Part shown: in pieces, positions 29,887-41,081 of the stretch
Numbering within the stretch: the first letter of the stretch is position 1
Layout of the letters: each line of letters starts with the position of its first letter
Assembly: GCF_034627025.1 (NCBI RefSeq)
Contig: NZ_CP141048.1
Coordinates: forward strand, 3,751,001 to 3,815,000
Reading direction: 5' to 3'
Source of the DNA: Microvirga lotononidis
GTDB taxonomy: Bacteria; Pseudomonadota; Alphaproteobacteria; Rhizobiales; Beijerinckiaceae
DNA length: 64,000 nt
Program-made: the position numbers and the translations under genes
The notes under the pieces: generated by a model
What the model saw: the letters and a program-made list of their open reading frames with translations, nothing else
What the model was told of the DNA's origin: nothing
Database searches by the model: none

Positions 29887-31314
29887 GTGCATGAAGTCGT
29901 TCCGAACCCAGTGAAGGACTGGTTGCAGGCCAGCCTCGACGCGCAGCGCTTCGCCCTGGCCGAGCACGGCCCCGTCACGCCCGAGCGGCGGGCCGAGGGT
30001 CTCGATGAACTCGCGAACGCCGTCCTGCGGCACGCCGATGACTTTGCCAGTGCCATCGCGGCCGATTTCGGCCATCGCTCCATCCATGAGACGAAACTTG
30101 CCGACATTTACCCGGTGATAGCCGCCTTGCGTCATGCGCGGAAACATTTCCGCGCTTGGATGAAGCCGCGGCGTCGGCCAATCGCGCTCATGTTCCAGCC
30201 GGGCCAAGGCCGAGTGCATTATCAGCCTCTCGGCGTCGTCGGCATCGTCAGCCCTTGGAACTACCCGGTTCAACTCACGCTTTCCCCGCTCGCGGGGGCA
30301 CTGGCGGCGGGCAACCGTGTCATGATCAAGCCGTCCGAGATCACGTCGCGCACCTCCGCCCTGCTGGAACAGGTCATCGGCGAGGTATTCGACCCTGCGG
30401 AGGTGGCCGTGGTGCAGGGCGGGCCGGATGTAGCGAGGGCTTTCGCGCGCCTGAAGCTCGACCATCTGTTCTTTACCGGCTCCACCGCAGTCGGGCGCCA
30501 GGTCATGCAGGCGGCTGCCGACAATCTCGTGCCGGTGACGCTGGAGCTGGGAGGCAAGTCTCCCGCTCTGGTGACGGCGGGTTATCCCGTCGACAAAGCG
30601 GCCGAGCGGATCGCCGTGGGTAAGCTGTTCAACGCGGGGCAGACCTGTATCGCGCCCGACTACGTGCTCGTGCCGCGTGGTATGAAGGATGCATTCGTGG
30701 CGTCCTTCCGCGATGCGGTGGCTCGGCTCTATCCGACGCTTGCGGACAATCCAGATTACACGTCGATCATCAACGAGCAGCATTACAAGCGCCTTCGGAA
30801 TCTGGTCGCGGATGCCCGATCCTGCGGTGCCCGTGTGCACGAGATCAATCCGGTCGGAGAGACGTTCGACCGATCACGGCGCAGGATGTCGCCCGTGGTC
30901 TTGACGGACGTTCCGGACCACGCCCTCGTCATGAGCGAGGAGATCTTCGGCCCCGTGCTGCCGGTGGTGACCTATGACGACCTCGACGAGGCCTGCCGCT
31001 TCGTCACAGAGCAGCCGCATCCATTGGCGCTCTATCCATTCAGCCACGACAGCAGGACGATCGACCGCATCCTGGAGCGGACCATCTCCGGCGGCGTGAC
31101 CGTTAACGATACGCTCCTCCATTGCGTGCAGGAGGAACTGCCCTTCGGCGGCGTGGGTTCGAGCGGCATGGGCGCCTATCACGGCGAGGCGGGGTTCCGG
31201 ACCTTCAGTCATGCGAGGTCCGTATTCCGTCAATCCCGCCTCAACGGGGCCGGCATGACGAAACCGCCCTATGGCGGCCGCATGAACCGCCTCCTGTCTA
31301 TGCTGCTGCGCTAG
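29887..31314 (+). CDS. calB: Coniferyl-aldehyde-dehydrogenase-type ALDH (CalB-like)
   Basis: 475-residue aldehyde dehydrogenase of the CalB/class 3 branch, which oxidises aromatic or fatty aldehydes. Marks: HYQPLGVVGIVSPWNYPVQL, Glu in VPVTLELGGKSPAL, catalytic Cys in FNAGQTCIAPDYVLVP, and the C-terminal LPFGGVGSSGMGAYHGEAGF. The tail is hydrophobic (MNRLLSMLLR) and may touch the membrane. The GTG at 29887 has AGGAG about 12 bases upstream; earlier ATGs at 29827 and 29836 cannot be excluded. It is divergent from the fused ATPase and overlaps the sensor kinase gene by 17 bases at the 3' end. Confidence 0.85.
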   Translation: MHEVVPNPVKDWLQASLDAQRFALAEHGPVTPERRAEGLDELANAVLRHADDFASAIAADFGHRSIHETKLADIYPVIAALRHARKHFRAWMKPRRRPIALMFQPGQGRVHYQPLGVVGIVSPWNYPVQLTLSPLAGALAAGNRVMIKPSEITSRTSALLEQVIGEVFDPAEVAVVQGGPDVARAFARLKLDHLFFTGSTAVGRQVMQAAADNLVPVTLELGGKSPALVTAGYPVDKAAERIAVGKLFNAGQTCIAPDYVLVPRGMKDAFVASFRDAVARLYPTLADNPDYTSIINEQHYKRLRNLVADARSCGARVHEINPVGETFDRSRRRMSPVVLTDVPDHALVMSEEIFGPVLPVVTYDDLDEACRFVTEQPHPLALYPFSHDSRTIDRILERTISGGVTVNDTLLHCVQEELPFGGVGSSGMGAYHGEAGFRTFSHARSVFRQSRLNGAGMTKPPYGGRMNRLLSMLLR

Positions 31315-33361
31315 AGGTATGCGCCAGCGGCACGGTGATGTCGTACGAGACGCCGCCCTCCGCGAAATTGAGCACCATGAAACCGCCGAGCTCGCCCTCG
31401 ATGCTGCGGCGGATCAGGCGCGAGCCGAAGCCCTGACGTTTCGGCGCCTCGACGGGAGGGCCGCCGCTTTCGGACCAGCAGATGTGCAATTGATCCGGGC
31501 GGTCGTCGTTCTCGGCGATCGACCAGGTCACGTCGAGAAGTCCCGTATTGGTCGAGAGCGCCCCGTATTTGGCCGCGTTGGTCACCAGCTCGTGCAGGAC
31601 CAAACCCAGGTTGATGGCATAGCGCGCCGGGAGCCTCACATCGGGACCTGTCAGCGTGACCCGCTCGTCACCCGGCTTGCGATAGGGAGCCAGCTCCTGC
31701 TCCGCCACGTCCCGCAACTCCGCCTCGCGCCATGATTTGCGGGTCAGCAGGTTGTGCGTCTTCGACAACGCGAGCAGTCGGCCCTCGAAGGCGTCCTTGA
31801 ACTGGGAGGGAGACTCCGTCGTGCGCAGGGTCTGGGACGCGATGGACTGCACGGTGGTCAGGGTGTTCTTCACCCGGTGATTCAGCTCGTCGAGGAAGAA
31901 GCGCTGCTGCTCCTCGGCGTGTTTCTGTTCCGTGATGTCCTGGAAGATGCCGATGAAATAGGCAGGTCTTTTCTGAATGTCGTAGAAAACCCGGCCCTTC
32001 GAATTGATCCAGCGCAGGCTGCCGTTGGGGAGTCGGATCCGATATTCGTCCTGGTAATCTCCATGGTTCCTGACGCTGTCCTGCCATTTCTGGAGGACCC
32101 GATCCAGGTCCTCGGGATGGATGATCTCCAGCCAGTATCGGCTGTCCATCACCTCGGACGTGTGAGACAGCCCAAGCATCGTCGAAGCCTGCGTGGACCA
32201 GCCGCCGACATTCTTGTTGGGGTCGAACCACCAGGTTCCCATATGCCCCGCTTCCAGAGCGAGGCGCGCGCGCTCCTCGCTGGCCTGAAGGGCTTTCTGC
32301 CGTTCGGCCACATCGTCCATCAGGTCGTTGAAGGCCCGCGCCAGAATGCCGAACTCCCCGGATTTGCCCGGCAAGTCGATGCGCGCCCGATAGTCGCCCT
32401 GCCGCCATGCGCGGATGCCGTCCGTCACGAGCTCGAAAGGCTTGGTGATGAAGGCGCGGCTGAGGAGAGCCGACAGAGAGAGGGCCAGCACGAGCGCGGC
32501 CCCGATCAGCATGAAGCCGCGCCTTGCCGCCTGGTTGATGGATGCGAAAGCGGTTTTCGTCGACAGACCCACATTGATATAGATGTCGTGGGGCGGCGTT
32601 GCGATCGGGATGTAGCCGATGATGCGATGGGCGCCGTCGAGGCTGGTGGTCTCCGCGGTTCCCGGATCCCTGGCCTTGGCCTGACGCAGGTATTCCGGAG
32701 GCAGGAGCTTTCCGACCAAGCGCTCCGGGTTCGGATTCTGCACAAGGACGATACCTCTCCGGTCGGCGACCGTCAGGGAGCCGTCACCCGGGACTGTGCG
32801 CTCCTTCAGCTTCTGGCCAAGCCAGGTGAGATCGAGCGCCGCCGCCAGGACGCCGACCACGTCGCCCCGGTCGTTCCAGATCGGCAGGGCGAGGGGCAGG
32901 ACAGGGTGGGGAGTGAGGTCGCCTTCCTCGAAGACAGGAGTATAGTCGCCGACGACCAGACCCTTGTCTCCCAAGGCGCGATGGAAGTAGGACCGGTCGG
33001 AAAAATAATGCCGCGTGTCGATCGTCCCGGTCGGGCGGCAGCGAATGTGCCCACTGATGTCCATGGCCACGAAGGACAGCACGTAGGGCACTTTTCCTTG
33101 AATGGCCTTCATGTAGGAGCTGCACGCTGCCGTATCGAAGGAGCGGATGGACGGGGACTCGTCCACGGCGAGCAGCAGGCTGTGGATGCCGTCGAAGATC
33201 CGCTCGATTTCTGCGTCCACCAGTTGTGCCTGCCTGATGGCGAGGTCGTTCACCTCGGCTTCCCGCGCGCGGCGCAGCGAGACTTCCGTGTAAGTCCAGA
33301 TGACGATCGCCGGAAGAACCGAGATCACAGCAAGAAGTAGCAGACGCTTCGTCAGTGTCAT
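31298..33361 (-). CDS. HWE-type sensor histidine kinase with dCache, HAMP and PAS domains
   Basis: 687 residues in order: membrane helix (TLTKRLLLLAVISVLPAIVI), an extracytoplasmic double-Cache sensor (about 35-275, including HYFSDRSYFHRAL), a second helix (RGFMLIGAALVLALSLSALL), HAMP (about 310-365), PAS/PAC (about 380-490, ending AYFIGIFQDITEQKHAEEQQ), then the kinase core. The phospho-acceptor His is in FFLDELNHRVKNTLTTVQSI and the ATP-site Asn in LHELVTNAAKYGAL; these are HWE marks, as is the Glu/Trp core near WSESGGPPVE. No response regulator gene is adjacent, so the partner is elsewhere, as is common for this family. Confidence 0.9.
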   Translation of the reverse strand: MTLTKRLLLLAVISVLPAIVIWTYTEVSLRRAREAEVNDLAIRQAQLVDAEIERIFDGIHSLLLAVDESPSIRSFDTAACSSYMKAIQGKVPYVLSFVAMDISGHIRCRPTGTIDTRHYFSDRSYFHRALGDKGLVVGDYTPVFEEGDLTPHPVLPLALPIWNDRGDVVGVLAAALDLTWLGQKLKERTVPGDGSLTVADRRGIVLVQNPNPERLVGKLLPPEYLRQAKARDPGTAETTSLDGAHRIIGYIPIATPPHDIYINVGLSTKTAFASINQAARRGFMLIGAALVLALSLSALLSRAFITKPFELVTDGIRAWRQGDYRARIDLPGKSGEFGILARAFNDLMDDVAERQKALQASEERARLALEAGHMGTWWFDPNKNVGGWSTQASTMLGLSHTSEVMDSRYWLEIIHPEDLDRVLQKWQDSVRNHGDYQDEYRIRLPNGSLRWINSKGRVFYDIQKRPAYFIGIFQDITEQKHAEEQQRFFLDELNHRVKNTLTTVQSIASQTLRTTESPSQFKDAFEGRLLALSKTHNLLTRKSWREAELRDVAEQELAPYRKPGDERVTLTGPDVRLPARYAINLGLVLHELVTNAAKYGALSTNTGLLDVTWSIAENDDRPDQLHICWSESGGPPVEAPKRQGFGSRLIRRSIEGELGGFMVLNFAEGGVSYDITVPLAHTSSAAA

Positions 33362-33483
33362 GCAAACGCTCAGCTTAACATGCGAAGGGGACCATAAACT
33401 GCACCGACCGTCCACCCTTCTAGCGCATCGAGCGGGAAAGTGGCCCCGGTTTTGCGCGCGAATGATGTGTGTGCCCTAAGGTA

Positions 33484-33531
33484 AGCATCGGATCGATCTC
33501 AAAAGCGCCCCCCGCTCTCGGGGCCGATGCT
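33484..33531. repeat. AGCATCGG-type intergenic repeat
   Basis: AGCATCGGA at the left and CCGATGCT at the right end enclose a less symmetrical centre with a GCCCCCC/GGGG hint. It is one of six elements in the window with these ends. Confidence 0.65.
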
Positions 33532-33586
33532 GTATAGGACGGAGCCGCTCTTGCATCTGCGACGAAGAGGTGTCAGGTGAGCGGGA

Positions 33587-35398
33587 ATGGCGCTTCCTCC
33601 TCTTCTTCTCCTTCAGGATATTGCTCTCACCTTCGGCGGCACGCCGCTGATCGAGAGCGCCGAGCTGTCCGTCTCCCCGGGCGAGCGGGCCTGCCTCGTG
33701 GGCCGCAACGGCTCGGGCAAGTCGACCCTGCTCAAAATCGCCGCAGGTCTCATCGAGGCGGACCGCGGCAAGCGCTTCGTCCAGCCGGGGGCGACCGTGC
33801 GCTACCTGGCCCAGGAGCCCGATCTCTCGGCCTATCCCACGACGCTCGCCTATGTGGAGGCAGGCCTCGGGCCGGGCGACGACCTCTACCGTGCGCGCTA
33901 TCTGGTGGAACAGCTGGGGTTGACCGGGGAGGAGAAGCCCGCCGATCTCTCCGGCGGTGAGGCGCGCCGCGCGGCTCTGGCCCATGTGCTGGCCCCCCAG
34001 CCCGACATCCTCCTCCTGGACGAGCCGACGAACCATCTCGACCTGCCGGTGATCGAGTGGCTGGAAGGCGAGCTGAAGAGCCTCCGGTCCGCCCTCGTGC
34101 TGATCAGCCACGACCGGCGCTTCCTGGAGAGCCTGTCCCAGGCCACTGTCTGGCTCGACCGGGGCAGGACCCGTCGCATGGATCGTGGCTTTGCGCATTT
34201 CGAGGAATGGCGGGATCAGGTCCTGGAGCAGGAAGAAGCCGAGCACCACAAGCTGGGCCGCAAGCTCGTAGCCGAGGCAGACTGGCTGCGCTACGGAGTC
34301 ACTGCTCGGCGCAAGCGCAACGTGCGCCGGCTCGGCAACCTCCACACCATGCGCCAGCAATACAGGGACCGCCAGCGCGCCGTCGGGACGGTCAATATGA
34401 GTCTCGCCGAGGCCGAGCAGTCCGGCACCCTCGTGGTCGAGGCGGAGGGCATCTCGAAGGCGTATGGTGACCGTCCCATCGTGTCGAACCTGTCCTTGCG
34501 CGTCCTGCGGGGCGACCGCCTCGGTATCATCGGGCCGAACGGCGCGGGTAAGACGACCCTTATCAACCTGCTCACCGGTACCCTGGAGCCGGACGAGGGG
34601 CGGGTGCGGCTTGGCTCCAACCTCCAGATGGTCACCCTCGACCAACGCCGCGCGAGCCTCGACCCCGACGCCACTGTGGCGGAGACCTTGACCGGCGGGC
34701 GCGGGGAATCCGTCACCATCGGCGGCCAGACCAAGCATGTCATCGGCTACATGAAGGACTTCCTGTTCTCGCCGGAGCAGGCCCGCACTCCCGTCGGCGT
34801 GCTCTCGGGCGGCGAGCGCAACCGCCTCATGCTGGCCCGGGCCCTGGCCCAGCCCTCCAACCTGCTGGTGCTCGACGAGCCCACCAACGATCTCGATCTT
34901 GAAACCCTCGATCTCCTCGAAGAGATGATCCAGGATTATTCCGGCACCGTGATCCTCGTCAGCCACGACCGCGACTTCCTCGACCGGACTGTCAGTTCCG
35001 TCCTGGTCTCAGAGGGCGAGGGGCGCTGGATCGAGTATGCGGGCGGCTACACGGATATGGTGGCCCAGCGCGGCCGCGGCGTTCAGGCCCGCGTGGTCGA
35101 GAAGGAGGCAAAGCCCAGGATCGTAGAGAAGCCGGCATCCCAGCCCGCTCCCGCCTCGAAGCGCAAGCTCGGCTTCAACGAGCAGCACGACTTGAAGACC
35201 CTGCCGAAGCGCATGGAAGAGATGGAAGCCAAGATCGCCAAGGTGCAGGAGATCCTGGCCGATCCCGAACTCTATTCCCGAGATCCGGCCCGCTTCCAGA
35301 AGGCCATGGATGCGCTGACCCAGCTCCAGACGGAGTTGCATACGGCCGAGGAGCGCTGGCTGGAACTCGAGATGCTGCGGGAGGAATTGGAGGGGTAA
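33587..35398 (+). CDS. uup: ABC-F family ATPase, Uup type
   Basis: 603-residue soluble protein with two ABC domains and no membrane part; ABC-F proteins act on ribosomes, and Uup also affects DNA and ribosome assembly. Domain 1: GRNGSGKSTLLKIAAGL, DLSGGEARRAALAHVLAP, LLLDEPTNHLDLPVIEWLE. Inter-domain linker with basic ARRKRNVRRLGNL. Domain 2: GPNGAGKTTLINLLTG, LSGGERNRLMLARAL, VLDEPTNDLDLETLD. The C-terminal helical hairpin (about 545-603, TLPKRMEEMEAKIAKVQEIL) is the Uup mark. Confidence 0.9.
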   Translation: MALPPLLLLQDIALTFGGTPLIESAELSVSPGERACLVGRNGSGKSTLLKIAAGLIEADRGKRFVQPGATVRYLAQEPDLSAYPTTLAYVEAGLGPGDDLYRARYLVEQLGLTGEEKPADLSGGEARRAALAHVLAPQPDILLLDEPTNHLDLPVIEWLEGELKSLRSALVLISHDRRFLESLSQATVWLDRGRTRRMDRGFAHFEEWRDQVLEQEEAEHHKLGRKLVAEADWLRYGVTARRKRNVRRLGNLHTMRQQYRDRQRAVGTVNMSLAEAEQSGTLVVEAEGISKAYGDRPIVSNLSLRVLRGDRLGIIGPNGAGKTTLINLLTGTLEPDEGRVRLGSNLQMVTLDQRRASLDPDATVAETLTGGRGESVTIGGQTKHVIGYMKDFLFSPEQARTPVGVLSGGERNRLMLARALAQPSNLLVLDEPTNDLDLETLDLLEEMIQDYSGTVILVSHDRDFLDRTVSSVLVSEGEGRWIEYAGGYTDMVAQRGRGVQARVVEKEAKPRIVEKPASQPAPASKRKLGFNEQHDLKTLPKRMEEMEAKIAKVQEILADPELYSRDPARFQKAMDALTQLQTELHTAEERWLELEMLREELEG

Positions 35399-35445
35399 GC
35401 GTCGGTTGTTGGGCTCTGCCCTTCGATTGGGTGAATCCGGATCCC

Positions 35446-35895
35446 TTAATTGAACTCCCAACCGTTTATGTTCACCTCCGTGACATCTTCGAGTCGAGAC
35501 GCGGTTACACCGACTTCGGCTCCGTCCCGTTCGCACGTCAATCCGAGTTTCTGCTGATTGGACGACTGTCGTTGAACGGCGAGCCCAATGGCCCGGCAGC
35601 GCGCTTCGTAGGTTGCGATAACGTCTTCCGGCCGGGCTTTGGTCGTGAACGTCACATAGGCATAGGCGGGAGCCGTGCCGTCTCGTCCTTCTCCCATATA
35701 GCCGAGGCTGCCGGCAATAGGGTCCACCAGTCCCAGATTCCCGACCGTGGTTCCGTGGATGAGGAAGAGGTACTTGGGATTCCAGGGACCGAATTCGTGC
35801 GAATCGATCGATAGCCACATCGCAACGAGAAGAAGTCCAAGGAAGCAAGCAGGCACTGCAAGAATATAGGCGAAGAAAATCAAGGCATTACGCAT
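35446..35895 (-). CDS. Hypothetical membrane-anchored protein
   Basis: 149 residues. An N-terminal membrane anchor (LIFFAYILAVPACFLGLLLV) is followed by an exported domain of about 115 residues with two Cys (EARCRAIG and LGLTCERDG) that could form a disulfide, and ends EVNINGWEFN. GGAG lies eight bases before the ATG. Convergent with the ABC-F gene. No family recognised. Confidence 0.65.
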   Translation of the reverse strand: MRNALIFFAYILAVPACFLGLLLVAMWLSIDSHEFGPWNPKYLFLIHGTTVGNLGLVDPIAGSLGYMGEGRDGTAPAYAYVTFTTKARPEDVIATYEARCRAIGLAVQRQSSNQQKLGLTCERDGAEVGVTASRLEDVTEVNINGWEFN

Positions 35896-36096
35896 CAGTG
35901 CCGCTCCAATCCTGATGCGATATGTAACATCGTTAGTTTAATGTTTCATCACCTGCCGTCGGAGCGCTCACGTTTTGTCGGAGCCACATTCAGGATGCTG
36001 TCGTCAATGCAATAAGGACAAGCATGATGCGAGAGACGGGGCGGATTTGCGAAGACGCCACGCGCGACACTAAAGTGACATCACCCGCTCGCTAAG

Positions 36097-36144
36097 AGCA
36101 TCGGACCCGAACGGGAATTGACCCCGTGAGGATTTATCCGTGCT
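36097..36144. repeat. AGCATCGG-type intergenic repeat
   Basis: Starts AGCATCGGACCCGAACGGG and ends ATCCGTGCT, with CGGG...CCCG pairing inside. It lies in the leader of the DUF6454 gene. The rest of 35896-36185 shows nothing else. Confidence 0.65.
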
Positions 36145-36185
36145 TCATTGTTCAAGAAGCGGATCGACACTCGTGGAGGAACGCG

Positions 36186-37151
36186 ATGGACTGCTTTTCG
36201 AGACGTTGCCTGACTGCGATTCTGACGATGTTCTGCCTTGGGGCTGCGCACACGTCTCTCATGGCGTCGGAGCCCGACCGTGATGTCCTGGCGGAGCGCG
36301 TGACGAAACTGTCTCGCGGCACGCAGTGGAAGCCCGTCGAGGCCGTTCCGATCAACTTCCTGACCCATCACCCGCAGGGCATGGTGAAGATCGGCGACAC
36401 GCTGTTCGTGTCATCGGTCGAGATCCAGCAGCCGACCAAACGCTTCCCGCAGCCGGTGGACGGTTACGACCGTGACACGGGGGCTGGAGTCGGTCACCTG
36501 TTCAAGATCGATATGAAGGGCAATCTCATCGCCGACATCACTCTCGGCGAGGGTGCAATCTATCATCCGGGCGGGATCGACTACGACGGGAAATACATCT
36601 GGGTTCCCGTGGCCGAGTACAGGCCGAACAGCCGCTCCATCGTCTATCGGGTCGATCCGGAAACCATGAAGGCCGAGGAGATGTTCCGCTTCGCCGACCA
36701 TGTGGGCGGCGTGGTGCACAACATCGACGACAAGACCCTGCACGGGGTCAGCTGGGGCTCGCGCCGCTTCTACCGCTGGTCTCTCGACGACAGCGGAAAG
36801 CCGACCAATGCGAGCGAGTCCCCCGAGAAGCTCAGGACCCTCAACACCTCGCATTACCTCGATTACCAGGACTGCAAGTATGCCGGCAAAAGCCGCATGC
36901 TGTGCTCTGGCGTGACCGAGATGCGGATTACCCCCGAGGCGATGCCGTTTCGCCTTGGCGGGCTCGACCTCGTCAGCCTGACGGATGGCCGCCCGGTCTT
37001 CCAGACGCCGATCCTGCTCTGGACCGCCTCCGGCATGGACATGACCCACAATCCGGTCTGGACGGAAGCGAGCGATGCCGGAATCCGCGGCTACTTCATG
37101 CCCGAGGACGATAAGTCCACGCTCTACATCTACGAGACCGAGGTGAAATAG
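36186..37151 (+). CDS. DUF6454-type exported beta-propeller-like protein
   Basis: 321 residues with signal peptide (CLTAILTMFCLGAAHTSLMA). The mature part has repeating strand motifs such as HPQGMVKIGDTLFVSSVEIQ, IYHPGGIDYDGKYIWVPVAE and LHGVSWGSRRFYRWSLDDSG, as in six-bladed propellers. Similar proteins carry the DUF6454 label and have no known activity. GGAGGAACGCG precedes the ATG at 36186; the open frame from 36126 includes repeat sequence and is not a likely start. Confidence 0.75.
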   Translation: MDCFSRRCLTAILTMFCLGAAHTSLMASEPDRDVLAERVTKLSRGTQWKPVEAVPINFLTHHPQGMVKIGDTLFVSSVEIQQPTKRFPQPVDGYDRDTGAGVGHLFKIDMKGNLIADITLGEGAIYHPGGIDYDGKYIWVPVAEYRPNSRSIVYRVDPETMKAEEMFRFADHVGGVVHNIDDKTLHGVSWGSRRFYRWSLDDSGKPTNASESPEKLRTLNTSHYLDYQDCKYAGKSRMLCSGVTEMRITPEAMPFRLGGLDLVSLTDGRPVFQTPILLWTASGMDMTHNPVWTEASDAGIRGYFMPEDDKSTLYIYETEVK

Positions 37152-37334
37152 TCGTCTGACGGGACGGGCGCCCACTCTTCGTTGCCACCCCTGGTGTCGG
37201 ATGAGACCAAGGGTGGGCGACAGGAGAACGGGATCGGACCGGGCTCCCTGAAGTGGTTTTGCCGTCTAACGCTAAATGCTGACGAAGCCCCGCTTCCCCA
37301 AGGCACGGATGTGCAGTAACGGAGGTGGGGCGAG

Positions 37335-37382
37335 AGCATCGGACCCAAAAGTGGAACCCACTTTTGGGATTCATCCGATGCT
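37335..37382. repeat. AGCATCGG-type intergenic repeat, near-perfect hairpin
   Basis: AGCATCGGA...TCCGATGCT outer arms with inner CCAAAAGTGG/CCACTTTTGG arms form a long hairpin 100 bases upstream of pccA. Confidence 0.8.
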
Positions 37383-37397
37383 TCTTCTCTTGGTTGG

Positions 37398-37446
37398 AGC
37401 ATCGTTCGCGGCGGAAAACCGGATCCACTTTTCCGCACGAGGCTCT
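37398..37446. repeat. AGCATCG-type intergenic repeat, diverged copy
   Basis: Begins AGCATCGTTCGCGGCGGAAA and ends CGCACGAGGCTCT; inner arms GCGGAAAA and TTTTCCGC pair. It directly follows the previous copy and ends 33 bases before pccA. The gap 37152-37478 holds only these repeats. Confidence 0.65.
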
Positions 37447-37478
37447 AAGTTTTGGTTGGGTGGAGCGTTCGAGGGTTC

Positions 37479-39482
<2,004 letters not shown>

Positions 39483-39534
39483 GGCGGTCACATTCGGTCG
39501 GTACTCCCTCTCGGAAGATATGAACCCATACGTC

Positions 39535-39557
39535 ATGGCCGGGCTTGTCCGGGCCAT
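39535..39557. repeat. REP-type intergenic palindrome
   Basis: ATGGCCGGG and CCGGGCCAT-like arms around CTTGT, with one slipped base in the stem, after pccA. Confidence 0.75.
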
Positions 39558-39593
39558 CCCGATCTAGTGAGGCGCAACGCTTCTCGGATCGGG

Positions 39594-39615
39594 ATCACCG
39601 GGAAAAGGGCGGTGA
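39594..39615. repeat. REP-type palindrome (ATCACCGG form)
   Basis: ATCACCGGG and GCGGTGAT arms, imperfect; paired with the preceding element, as at 26.6 kb. Confidence 0.65.
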
Positions 39616-39677
39616 TGGCGTAGGGGAGCTGGCCACAAGCGCCTGACGAGACCGGCAAAGCAAAGGGCCCCTGAGCC

Positions 39678-40184
39678 ATGCCCCTCTATTTCGCCTACGG
39701 GTCCAATATGGACCAGGCCGCCATGCTCGAACGCTGCCCCGCTTCCAAGCCGGTCGGCATCGGGCGGCTCATGCGGCATCGCTTCATCATCTTCGAGGAG
39801 GGCTATGCCTCGGTGGTACGGGATCCGCAGCGCGCGGTCTGGGGCATGGTCTGGGACCTCGCCTTGGCGGACGTGCCTGCCCTCGACCGTTATGAGAGCC
39901 TCTCGACCGGCCTCTACACCAAAGTCATTCAACCTATCGTAACGGAGCGTGGGCCGCGCCGGGCCGTGGTCTATGTCGGGCGGAGCGCCAAGCCGGGAAC
40001 GCCGCTGCCGGGCTACATGGAGGGCGTGGTGGAGGCGGCCCGGCATGCGGGCCTGCCCGAGGAATATGTACGCAGCCTCGGTATGTGGCTGCCCAGAACC
40101 CAGATCGCCGCTCCGGTTCCTCAAGCTCCTAAAGTTCGCCCCCTTTGGGGAGCACCGTCGGGAACGATCCGCAAATCCCGGTGA
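39678..40184 (+). CDS. Gamma-glutamylcyclotransferase-family protein
   Basis: 168 residues of the GGCT/AIG2 fold. The substrate-binding loop is YFAYGSNMDQAAM at the N-terminus and the probable catalytic acid sits in DVPALDRYESLSTG. Members release 5-oxoproline from gamma-glutamyl compounds. The C-terminal tail after PRTQIAA is short and basic. Lies upstream of the acylphosphatase gene on the same strand, 122 bases apart. Confidence 0.85.
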   Translation: MPLYFAYGSNMDQAAMLERCPASKPVGIGRLMRHRFIIFEEGYASVVRDPQRAVWGMVWDLALADVPALDRYESLSTGLYTKVIQPIVTERGPRRAVVYVGRSAKPGTPLPGYMEGVVEAARHAGLPEEYVRSLGMWLPRTQIAAPVPQAPKVRPLWGAPSGTIRKSR

Positions 40185-40306
40185 GGGCAGGCGAAGACCA
40201 GGAAATCCTGCCTAGCCTGGATCTGCGGAGGGCAGGGCGCATTATCCAGACGCTGGATGGAATAATGGCCGGCGCCACACCGCGCCTGCCGAGTGTACGA
40301 TAGGGC

Positions 40307-40603
40307 ATGATGACGGCACATCGAACCGCACACGTACTGATTCACGGACGCGTCCAAGGCGTGAGCTTCCGCGCCTGGACGCAGCATCAGGCGCAATTGC
40401 ACGGGCTCAAAGGCTGGGTCCGCAACCGGCGGGACGGCACGGTCGAGGCGGTATTCTCGGGGCCGGAAGACCTCGTCAAGGTGATGCTGAAGGCCTGTCA
40501 CGAGGGACCCGGCGGCTCGCGCGTGGAGAAGGTCGAAATTCTCGACCAGGGTGATCCCGATCACGATTTTTCGAGCCGGTTCGAGATTCGGGAAACGGCC
40601 TAA
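40307..40603 (+). CDS. acyP: Acylphosphatase
   Basis: 98-residue enzyme that hydrolyses carboxyl-phosphate bonds. Catalytic Arg in GRVQGVSFRAWTQHQA and Asn in GWVRNRRDGTVEAVFSG are both in the standard signature. Two ATGs in tandem (40307 and 40310) may start it, with AGGG just upstream. The stop overlaps that of the rhodanese gene on the other strand. Confidence 0.93.
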   Translation: MMTAHRTAHVLIHGRVQGVSFRAWTQHQAQLHGLKGWVRNRRDGTVEAVFSGPEDLVKVMLKACHEGPGGSRVEKVEILDQGDPDHDFSSRFEIRETA

Positions 40604-41010
40604 CCCTTCCCCGGAGCGCCTGCCTCGACGGGGCCTCCCGCGTTCTTCCAGGCGGTGAAGCCTCCCTCCACATGGGCGACCGGGTTCAGCCCCATATCCT
40701 GCGCCGTTGCCGTGGAAAGCGCCGAGCGCCAGCCGGCGGCGCAGAAGAACACGAAGGTCTTGTCCTGGGCGAAGACAGGCTTGTGATAGGGGCTTTCCGG
40801 ATCGATCCAGAATTCCAGCATGCCGCGCGGGCAATGCACCGCCCCCGGAACGCGGCCTTCGCGTTCGAGTTCGCGCGGATCGCGCAGATCCACGAACACC
40901 ACGTCGTCGCGGCCATGCAAGGCCATCGCCTCGGCGACAGGCAGGGTCTTGATCTTCGCATTGGCTTCGTCGAGCAATGCCTTGTAGCCGCGGGTGATGG
41001 TCTGGGACAT
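40600..41010 (-). CDS. Single-domain rhodanese-like sulfurtransferase
   Basis: 136 residues. CH2A motif DDVVFVDLRDPRELEREG and active-site Cys in FFCAAGWRSALSTATAQ, then HVEGGFTAWKNAGGPV. The active loop CAAGWRS is of the thiosulfate-sulfurtransferase size (six residues). Likely cytoplasmic. I chose ATG 41010 with GGAG ten bases upstream; 41040 is an alternative. Confidence 0.9.
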   Translation of the reverse strand: MSQTITRGYKALLDEANAKIKTLPVAEAMALHGRDDVVFVDLRDPRELEREGRVPGAVHCPRGMLEFWIDPESPYHKPVFAQDKTFVFFCAAGWRSALSTATAQDMGLNPVAHVEGGFTAWKNAGGPVEAGAPGKG

Positions 41011-41081
41011 GAAGGTTCGCTCCCCATTGAGGCTTTGCACAAACTGGGCAAGATGGCAGCGGAGTCAACGGGAGACGAAGG